DNA from: Acidobacteriota bacterium
GTDB lineage: Bacteria; Acidobacteriota; Terriglobia; Bryobacterales; Bryobacteraceae
NCBI GenBank assembly: GCA_947466555.1
Contig: CANIFK010000051.1
Span: 1 to 13,962 of the forward strand
Length of the DNA: 13,962 nucleotides
Direction of reading: 5' to 3'
Positions 6,664-11,980 of the stretch are shown in pieces. The translations under genes were made by a program, and so were the position numbers. Below the pieces are notes generated by a model, which saw nothing but the letters and a program-made list of their open reading frames with translations, was not told the origin of the DNA and made no database searches. The stretch's first letter is position 1. The number at the start of each line of letters is the position of its first letter.

Positions 6664-6843
6664 TTAATTCTCAATCCATACCCGGGGTTCGGTCCCCGCC
6701 AATAGGGACCGGACCTCGTAAAAGAGCGGTGTTCGCACGCCGCAGTGTGTTTGTAGAAATTCGATCTGGTCGGCTTCCTCTAGCGGAAGCGCTTGGCGGT
6801 ACAGTGCAACGACCTTTGGCCAGGGGATGCCTAAGTGGGACAA
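6664..6843 (-). CDS. Plausible 59-residue protein, TTG start, unrecognised
   Basis: The minus-strand frame reads MSHLGIPWPKVVALYRQALP, then an acidic helix-like stretch (LEEADQIEFLQTHCG), then VRTPLFYEVRSLLAGTEP and RVWIEN, then a stop. The composition is protein-like and amphipathic, unlike the Gly/Asp/Val- or Arg/Pro-rich shadow frames elsewhere in the window. AGAGG lies six bases before the TTG start. GC at third codon positions (about 64 percent) is lower than in the neighbours. I do not recognise the family. It could be an intact small cytosolic protein or the remnant of a larger gene. It fills most of an otherwise empty 232-base gap and diverges from the gene at 6889. Confidence 0.42.
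   Translation of the reverse strand: MSHLGIPWPKVVALYRQALPLEEADQIEFLQTHCGVRTPLFYEVRSLLAGTEPRVWIEN
6683..6718 (+). terminator. Long hairpin downstream of the redox operon
   Basis: CGGGGTTCGGTCCC (6683-6696) pairs with GGGACCGGACCTCG (6705-6718) around the 8-base loop cgccaata. The stem is 14 bp with two G-U pairs. It begins 27 bases after the cytochrome c stop. No clear T-run follows (tcgtaaaag), so it is either a weak intrinsic terminator or an RNA 3'-end stabiliser. The same bases encode the C-terminal codons of the candidate minus-strand gene. Confidence 0.5.
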
Positions 6844-6849
6844 TAGGGG

Positions 6850-6854
6850 CCTCT
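6850..6854 (-). promoter_or_regulatory. Shine-Dalgarno-like AGAGG for the 59-residue minus-strand ORF
   Basis: On the minus strand AGAGG is six bases before the TTG start at 6843. It is the only start-associated signal for this small ORF. Confidence 0.35.
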
Positions 6855-6876
6855 AAGGTGTTAGCGAGGAATCGGG

Positions 6877-6882
6877 CAAAAT
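6877..6882 (+). promoter_or_regulatory. Candidate -10 hexamer (CAAAAT), leaderless-type promoter of the 6889 operon
   Basis: CAAAAT is followed by exactly six bases (agggac) and the ATG at 6889. No usable Shine-Dalgarno is present, as AGGGA lies too close to ATG. It has the same geometry as at 1530 and 2968. No -35 is seen. Confidence 0.38.
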
Positions 6883-6888
6883 AGGGAC

Positions 6889-7536
6889 ATGCGTGTCGCG
6901 GGCAAATACCTGCTCGTCGTATTTGCCCTGTCCATCAGGGCCCAGGAGTTCGGCTGCTGCTCGGCCGCATTCACGATCGATGAAGTCGTCGCCGCCGCTC
7001 GCCTTGCCGATGTGCGCCTTCGCGGTCATTGGGCTGGCTTTCATTGGGCACCCAACGGCAAGGTGCTCGGCCTTGGCGGCCACTCGGAAATGACTGCGGG
7101 CGACTGGGCTGTCAAACGATTCCAGGTCCGCGCTTTCGCCAGTGAAGCCTTCGTCGTGCTCACCCCCATCGGTGCCGCCGTCCATCACTGGAACCACCGC
7201 AACAAACAACACACCATCCGCATTCTCCGCGGCGCCGACCCGCTCGCCCGCCACCCGGACTACCCCCGTCTGGCTTACATCGATCAGTATGGCAATTGGC
7301 AGATCGTCGCCCCCGATGTCGCCAACGAAGCCGGAGCCCGCGCCGCCGTGCAATCGCTCATGACCCGGTGGAACGCGAAATCCGTCAACGCCACCGTCTG
7401 GAACTTTTCCATCGATGCTGGCGGCTCCATCGGCCCGCCCCCCGCCTGGGAGGAAACCAGCGAATCGGCCGCCGCCCTCGCCACCGGTCGCCATTGGCGC
7501 ATCACTATCCCCGCGCCCTCCCCTGTGCTGCAATAG
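6889..7536 (+). CDS. Secreted protein of unknown function
   Basis: This is a 215-residue protein with a probable signal peptide (MRVAGKYLLVVFALSIRA, cleavage near A18). The mature chain begins QEFGCCSAAFTIDEVVAAAR, with an adjacent Cys-Cys pair. The middle is rich in aromatic residues and histidine (GHWAGFHWAPNGKVLGLGGH, AAVHHWNHRNKQHT), followed by PDYPRLAYIDQYGNWQIVAPD. I do not recognise the family and assign no function. The His/Trp clustering could reflect metal or ligand binding, but that is speculation. It is the first gene of a likely operon: the metallophosphoesterase starts nine bases after its stop, behind an AAGGAG sequence. The ATG start is supported by the signal peptide and the -10-like element six bases upstream. 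Confidence 0.78.
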   Translation: MRVAGKYLLVVFALSIRAQEFGCCSAAFTIDEVVAAARLADVRLRGHWAGFHWAPNGKVLGLGGHSEMTAGDWAVKRFQVRAFASEAFVVLTPIGAAVHHWNHRNKQHTIRILRGADPLARHPDYPRLAYIDQYGNWQIVAPDVANEAGARAAVQSLMTRWNAKSVNATVWNFSIDAGGSIGPPPAWEETSESAAALATGRHWRITIPAPSPVLQ

Positions 7537-7542
7537 AAGGAG
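7537..7542 (+). promoter_or_regulatory. Shine-Dalgarno (AAGGAG) for the metallophosphoesterase
   Basis: AAGGAG directly follows the preceding stop codon and is three bases from the ATG at 7546. The spacing is short but this is the only purine-rich element. Confidence 0.5.
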
Positions 7543-7545
7543 CGC

Positions 7546-8928
7546 ATGAAGCAATCCCACGTTCGCTGGCTCGGCTTGACGGGCGCCGTCATAATCCTGG
7601 CCCTCGGCTATCAGATCACTGGCCAGAAGGGCCGCAAAGTCGCTGACGCCGATATCTATCGCGCCACCCCCATCCCCGACCGCATCATCCTCACCTGGGC
7701 CGCCGACCCCGCCACCACCGCCGCCGTCACCTGGCGCACGGACGCCTCCGTCACCGCCGCCATTGCCGAAATCACCGTCGCCGAAGATGGCCCTGCTTTT
7801 CCTGCCAAAGCCAAACAGTTCAAAGCCGCCACCGAGCCCGGCGCCGACAACTACCACTCCGTCCAGTTCACCAGTCTCCAGCCCGATTCCCAGTACCTCT
7901 ACCGAGTCGGCGATGGCGCCAATTGGAGCGATTGGAACCAGTTCCGCACCGCCGCCGCCGGCCCCGCGCCGCTCGAATTCCTCTACGTAGGCGACGCGCA
8001 AAACGACATCTACTCCATGTGGTCCCGGCTCATCCGCCAGGGCTTCGCCAGCGCTCCGAAAACCCGCTTCATTCTCCACGCGGGCGACCTCGCCAACCGC
8101 GGCATCGTCGACTCCGAATGGGGCGAATGGCACGCCGCCGCCGGCTGGATCAACCGTTCCGTATTCTCCATCGCCACTCCCGGTAATCACGAATATCCTG
8201 CAGGCGACGACAAAATCCGCCGCCTCACCCCCCACTGGCGCAAACAGTTCACACTGCCCTCGAACGGCCTGCCCGGCCTGGAAGAAACCAACTACTGGTA
8301 CGACATCCAGGGCGTCCGCATCGTCTCGCTGAACTCCAATGAACGCCAGCAGGAGCAAGGCGTCTGGCTCGATAAACTCCTCGCCAACAATCCCAACAAG
8401 TGGACCATTCTCACCTTCCATCACCCCATCCTCTCCACCGCCACCGGCCGCGATAACAAGGAACTCCGCGCCATGTGGCAGCCCATCTTCGACAAGTATC
8501 GTGTCGACATGGTGCTCACCGGCCACGACCACACCTACGGTCGTTCCAACGTCGCCAGTGGTACCAGCGGCCAGATCGGCGGCACCGTCTACGTCGTCAG
8601 CGTCTCCGGCCCGAAAATGTACAACCTGGAGCGCGCCCCCTGGATGCAACGCGCCGCCGAAGATACCCAGCTTTTCCAGATCATCCGCATCGACGGCGAT
8701 CAACTCCACTACGAATCCCGCACCCCGCGCGGCCTGCTTTACGACGCTTTTAACCTGACCAAGGTCCCCGGCGAGCCGAACAAAATCGAAAACCTCCCCG
8801 CCGAAGTTCCCGAACACCTCCGCACCGACGAGGAAAAAGCCGCCATCGCCAAGGCCGCCGCCGACCGCAAAATGGCCGAGGAAGAAAAGAAAAAGGCCGA
8901 CGAGGAGAAGAAGAAATCGGCCAATTGA
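7546..8928 (+). CDS. Membrane-anchored metallophosphoesterase with N-terminal purple-acid-phosphatase-like domain
   Basis: This is a 460-residue protein. An uncleaved-looking N-terminal helix (residues 8-24, WLGLTGAVIILALGY) is followed by an Fn3-like domain (about 40-135) with PDRIILTWAADPATTAAVTW and SLQPDSQYLYRVGDG, typical of purple acid phosphatases. The calcineurin-like metallophosphoesterase domain carries its motif set in order: GD at 149-150, GDLANRG (180-186), GNHE (213-216), HHP (292-294) and GHDH (326-329). The GDxxY tyrosine that makes purple acid phosphatases purple is N184 here, so a mixed Fe(III)-tyrosinate centre is unlikely. It should hydrolyse phosphate mono- or diesters outside the cytoplasmic membrane. 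The last 35 residues are a Lys/Glu/Ala-rich, probably helical tail. The TGA stop overlaps the TTG start of the next gene. Confidence 0.93.
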   Translation: MKQSHVRWLGLTGAVIILALGYQITGQKGRKVADADIYRATPIPDRIILTWAADPATTAAVTWRTDASVTAAIAEITVAEDGPAFPAKAKQFKAATEPGADNYHSVQFTSLQPDSQYLYRVGDGANWSDWNQFRTAAAGPAPLEFLYVGDAQNDIYSMWSRLIRQGFASAPKTRFILHAGDLANRGIVDSEWGEWHAAAGWINRSVFSIATPGNHEYPAGDDKIRRLTPHWRKQFTLPSNGLPGLEETNYWYDIQGVRIVSLNSNERQQEQGVWLDKLLANNPNKWTILTFHHPILSTATGRDNKELRAMWQPIFDKYRVDMVLTGHDHTYGRSNVASGTSGQIGGTVYVVSVSGPKMYNLERAPWMQRAAEDTQLFQIIRIDGDQLHYESRTPRGLLYDAFNLTKVPGEPNKIENLPAEVPEHLRTDEEKAAIAKAAADRKMAEEEKKKADEEKKKSAN

Positions 8929-10082
8929 AGAAACAGGTTCTACTGGTCTGCCCGGAGGCTCCCTTTCCTGTCCTCGGCGGCGGCGCGCAACGCATCGCGT
9001 CGCTGATTGAGTACTTCGTCGCGCGCGATTGCGATGTCGATGTACTGACCTTCGTCCCCTGCCAGGCGCCCCCGGAACTGGTTCGAGAACTCTTCTGCAT
9101 TCCGCTCCCATCCAATGGCCGCTCGCTCCCCGCGCGAGTGCTTCGCAACGCCGGCCGACTAGCCCGCGGCGTCCCGCCGCTTATCGATCGCCTCGCCGGC
9201 TTCGAGGCCAGCATCCGCGGCTGCATCGGCTGGCGGCGTTACGATGTTGCCGTCCTTGAACACTTCTGGCTCGCTCCCTACGTCGACGTCATTCGCGACT
9301 ACGCCGGCCAGGTCTGGTGCGATCTGCACAACATCGAATCCCGCTTCTTCGACACCATGGCCGCTTCCGCCGGTTCTTCCGCCGCCGCCTGGGCTCACCG
9401 CCGTTTCGCTGGTCTCAGCCGTCAGCTCGAAACCCAACTCCTGCCGAAGTTCGATGGTTGTCTGGTCTGCTCCGAACAGGACCGCGCCCTGCTCGGCGAC
9501 GTGCCCTCGGTTGTCTACCCGAATACGATCGGCTGGCACGAACCCGCCGCCATCGAAAAGGCGCCCGTCATCGTCTTCAGCGGCAACATGGAGTACCACC
9601 CCAACCAGCAGGCCGTGGCCTGGTTTCACACCCATGTCTGGCCGAAAATCCGGAGCCGGTACAAAGACATCCGCTGGCGCCTGGTCGGCATGAATCCGCA
9701 CGCGGTCCGTTCCATCGTGTGCGGCGATAGCCGTGTGGAACTCACCGGTGCCGTCGAAGATGCGATGTCCGAGATCGCCCGCGCACAGCTCTCCGTGGTT
9801 CCCCTCCTTTCCGGTTCCGGCACCCGCATCAAAATCCTGGAAGCCTGGGCCGCCGGTACCGCGGTCGTCTCCACGTCCCTCGGCGCCGAAGGATTGCCCC
9901 AAAACCTGCGCATCGCCGATGGCGCCGATAACTTCGAACGCGCCATCGTCGAACTCCTCAACGACCCCGGCGAGCGCCGCCGCCTGGAACAATCTGGCCG
10001 AAAAACCTACGAAACCGGCTTCCATCGCCAAGCCGGGTGGGCCGTTTTGGACAAGGCTGGACCCGGCCGCGATCTGAAGTAA
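8925..10082 (+). CDS. GT4-type glycosyltransferase (TTG start)
   Basis: This is a 385-residue GT-B fold glycosyltransferase, presumed cytosolic or membrane-associated. The N-terminal Rossmann half begins MKKQVLLVCPEAPFPVLGGG with a Gly-rich loop and includes WCDLHNIESRFFDTM (131-145) and a CSEQD element. The C-terminal donor-binding half has VFSGNMEYHPNQQAV (217-231), WRLVG and SVVPLLSGSGTRIKILEAWA (290-309), the GT4 nucleotide-sugar signature. This matches GT4 enzymes with a GxGTRxKxLEAxAxG motif, common in exopolysaccharide loci. The only sensible start is the TTG at 8925, since the next in-frame Met is about residue 145. It overlaps the preceding stop as TTGA, which implies translational coupling; only a distant purine stretch could serve as Shine-Dalgarno. 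The sugar and acceptor are unknown. Confidence 0.92.
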   Translation: MKKQVLLVCPEAPFPVLGGGAQRIASLIEYFVARDCDVDVLTFVPCQAPPELVRELFCIPLPSNGRSLPARVLRNAGRLARGVPPLIDRLAGFEASIRGCIGWRRYDVAVLEHFWLAPYVDVIRDYAGQVWCDLHNIESRFFDTMAASAGSSAAAWAHRRFAGLSRQLETQLLPKFDGCLVCSEQDRALLGDVPSVVYPNTIGWHEPAAIEKAPVIVFSGNMEYHPNQQAVAWFHTHVWPKIRSRYKDIRWRLVGMNPHAVRSIVCGDSRVELTGAVEDAMSEIARAQLSVVPLLSGSGTRIKILEAWAAGTAVVSTSLGAEGLPQNLRIADGADNFERAIVELLNDPGERRRLEQSGRKTYETGFHRQAGWAVLDKAGPGRDLK

Positions 10083-10101
10083 CATTTCTTGATTCAAATG
10101 T
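10082..10101. repeat. AT-rich inverted repeat ACATTT-N8-AAATGT
   Basis: Six-base perfect arms lie right at the end of the glycosyltransferase gene, in a 75-base intergenic stretch that is clearly AT-richer than its surroundings. It could be a weak transcription end or an operator for the next promoter. No further structure is seen in the gap besides the -10 and Shine-Dalgarno candidates. Confidence 0.3.
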
Positions 10102-10139
10102 AACGACTTGTTCCCTGAATTCGGGTTATCCCAGGGGAC

Positions 10140-10145
10140 TATACT
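10140..10145 (+). promoter_or_regulatory. Candidate -10 hexamer (TATACT) before the second glycosyltransferase operon
   Basis: TATACT matches the consensus at five of six positions and sits at the end of the AT-rich gap, 12 bases before ATG 10158. No TTGACA-like element lies at 16-18 bases. GGAG (10146-10149) directly downstream, eight bases from ATG, can act as Shine-Dalgarno. Confidence 0.4.
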
Positions 10146-10157
10146 GGAGTTACGTTC

Positions 10158-11306
10158 ATGCGATTCAGCATTGACGCACATGCAATCGGCAGGCATCTGA
10201 CAGGGAACGAGGTGTACGTTCGCAGCCTGCTGGAGGGCTTCGCGTCGTTAGATAAGAAATCGGAGTTCATAGCCTACACTTCCGTGCGTGGCGCGGAGGA
10301 GTATGTGCCGTCCCGGATCCGGACGCGCCAGGTCAGTGAAAATCCTTTCGTGCGTCTGGGCATCGATTTGGCTCGCCGTGTCCGTGCCGACGCGCCGGAC
10401 CTCCTACACGTCCAATACACCGCCCCCCTCTTCTGCCCGGTACCCGTCGTCGTCAGCATTCACGACGTCAGCTACATCGAACATCCCGAATTTTTCACCA
10501 CCGCCCGCCGCGTGCAGTTGCAGATCTCGGTTGAACGCACCGTCCGCCGCGCCGCCAAGATTCTCACGCTCAGCGAGTTCTCCCGCCAGGGCATCGCCCG
10601 CAGTTACGATCTCGATCCGGACCGCATCGCCGTCGTCCCCGCCGCCTGCTCGGAGATATTCAAACCCGTCTCCCGGCCCAAAGCGAAGTCTTTCGTCGAA
10701 GGCCGCTTCCAGATCACCACGCCGTTCATCCTGAACGTCGGCGACCTGCAGCCCCGCAAGAACCCCCTCGGCCTCATCCGCGCCTTTGAAGAGTTAATCG
10801 GAACCTGTCCCGAACTCCCGCACCATCTTGTGATGGTGGGCAAGGACACATGGTACGCCCCCAAGGTCCATCAGGCTGCTGAAAACTCTCCCTTCGGCAA
10901 CCGCATCCACTTCACCGGCTACGTCGACGACGCCGAACTGCTCCAGCTCTATAACGCCTGCGACATCTTCGTCTTCCCCTCTTTCTACGAAGGCTTCGGC
11001 ATTCCGATTCTCGAAGCGATGGCCTGCGGCCGCGCCGTCGCCTGCGCCAACACCTCCGCCATGCCCGAAGTGGCCGGCACCGCCGCCGTTCTGTTCGATC
11101 CCCACTCCACTGAAGCCATGATGACCTCCATGCGCGACCTGCTCCGCAACAACGAGCTCCGCGCCCGCAAGGAACGCCTCGGCCAACAAAATGCGTCCCG
11201 TTTCAGTTGGAAGGGAACGGCGCAGCAGACTTTGGACGTCTACTATGAGGTAGCCGGTGTTCGCGCCAAACAGGCGCAGGGCGCCGCGCAAGTAGGAAGA
11301 CGATAA
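10158..11306 (+). CDS. GT4 family glycosyltransferase
   Basis: This is a 382-residue GT-B enzyme with textbook GT4 features: MRFSIDAHAIGRHLTGNEVY at the N terminus, DLLHVQYTAPLFCPVPVVVS then IHDVSYIEHPEFF (101-113), and a LSEFSRQ element. The donor domain has NVGDLQPRKNPLGLIRAFE (193-211), FTGYVDDAELLQLYNACDIF and PSFYEGFGIPILEAMACGRA (274-293), which contains the EX7E nucleotide-sugar motif (E278/E286). It resembles mannosyl- or glucosyltransferases of polysaccharide assembly, but the donor cannot be read from the sequence. GGAG eight bases before ATG supports the start. It opens the second glycan operon; the DUF3108 gene starts six bases after its stop. The first ~200 bases have less C-biased codon use than the rest. 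Confidence 0.95.
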   Translation: MRFSIDAHAIGRHLTGNEVYVRSLLEGFASLDKKSEFIAYTSVRGAEEYVPSRIRTRQVSENPFVRLGIDLARRVRADAPDLLHVQYTAPLFCPVPVVVSIHDVSYIEHPEFFTTARRVQLQISVERTVRRAAKILTLSEFSRQGIARSYDLDPDRIAVVPAACSEIFKPVSRPKAKSFVEGRFQITTPFILNVGDLQPRKNPLGLIRAFEELIGTCPELPHHLVMVGKDTWYAPKVHQAAENSPFGNRIHFTGYVDDAELLQLYNACDIFVFPSFYEGFGIPILEAMACGRAVACANTSAMPEVAGTAAVLFDPHSTEAMMTSMRDLLRNNELRARKERLGQQNASRFSWKGTAQQTLDVYYEVAGVRAKQAQGAAQVGRR

Positions 11307-11311
11307 GTCCA

Positions 11312-11980
11312 ATGCACAAGCTGTACCTGTTGGGAGTGTTTTGCGTGCTGTCGGCCCACGCAGCCGGGCCGCGCGAGGAGACGTTCCGCTACGAGGTCAA
11401 ATGGCCCAGCGGCCTCGGCCTCGGCGAAGCTCAGATGCGAGCCTCCCGCGATGGCGGCAATTGGATTCTCGAGTTTCAAGTGGAGGCCTCCGTCCCCGGC
11501 TTCCGCGTGTTCGACAAGTACAGGTCCACCGTCGACGAGAAGTTCTGCACTCTGACCTTCGAAAAGGAGTTCGAACACGGCTCCCGCAAGGGCAAGGAAA
11601 CCACCACCTTCGCCGATGGCAAAGCCACCCGCGTCACCGCTGGCGGTGGCGGTAAGAGCGAATTCGCTGTCGCTGGCTGCGCCCGCGACGCGCTGACATA
11701 TCTCTTCTTCGTTCGGGAAGAGGTCGCCCGCGGCCGCATCCCCGGCCCGCAAAAACTCTACTTCGGCGCCGGTTACGACGTCCGCATCGCCTTCACAGGC
11801 ACCGAATCCATCAAAGTGTCCGAAGCCCCGCTCGACTCCGACAAATTAAGGGTGACCGTCGCCACCACGAACGGTAAACTGGAGTTGGATTTGTTCCTGG
11901 CCCGGGACGAAGCGCGCACGCCCGCCTTGGTGCGCGTTCCCTTTGCAATGGGCAATTTCTCCATGGAGTGGGTCCGCTGA
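11312..11980 (+). CDS. DUF3108 family periplasmic protein
   Basis: This is a 222-residue protein with signal peptide MHKLYLLGVFCVLSAHAAG and a beta-rich mature chain. The sequence FRYEVKWPSGLGLGEAQMRA matches the opening strand pair of DUF3108 (F-x-Y-x-V-x-W-x-G-I/L-x-x-G). FDKYRSTVDEKFCTLTFEKE, then DALTYLFFVREEVARGRI and the basic-acidic C-terminal strands RTPALVRVPFAMGNFSMEWV follow the usual DUF3108 order. The family is periplasmic and uncharacterised; members resemble lipocalin/LolA-like beta folds. It sits between two glycosyltransferase genes. AGGAAG is present 12 bases before ATG. Its TGA stop overlaps the CTG start of the fusion gene. I infer an envelope role tied to the polysaccharide, without direct evidence. 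Confidence 0.85.
   Translation: MHKLYLLGVFCVLSAHAAGPREETFRYEVKWPSGLGLGEAQMRASRDGGNWILEFQVEASVPGFRVFDKYRSTVDEKFCTLTFEKEFEHGSRKGKETTTFADGKATRVTAGGGGKSEFAVAGCARDALTYLFFVREEVARGRIPGPQKLYFGAGYDVRIAFTGTESIKVSEAPLDSDKLRVTVATTNGKLELDLFLARDEARTPALVRVPFAMGNFSMEWVR
11965..11968 (+). promoter_or_regulatory. Shine-Dalgarno (GGAG) supporting a CTG start at 11977
   Basis: GGAG lies eight bases before the CTG at 11977. The in-frame GTG at 11968 directly abuts the GGAG core, leaving it no spacer, and ATG 12001 would remove the first beta strand of the enzyme. This favours CTG. Confidence 0.4.

Noticed and set aside
6657..6888. Possible structured RNA or riboswitch in the gap before the 6889 operon
   Set aside because: Apart from the hairpin at 6683-6718 I see no conserved riboswitch-like core, and most of the gap is explained by a plausible minus-strand ORF.
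6853..9111. Very long open frame (752 codons) on the minus strand
   Set aside because: It is antisense to two well-supported genes. Its product is a Gly/Asp/Val-rich low-complexity sequence without motifs, produced by C-ending codons on the plus strand that leave few stops in this frame.
9159..10196. 345-codon open frame on the minus strand
   Set aside because: Shadow of the GT4 gene at 8925-10082, with composition typical of antisense frames and no ribosome binding site or motif.
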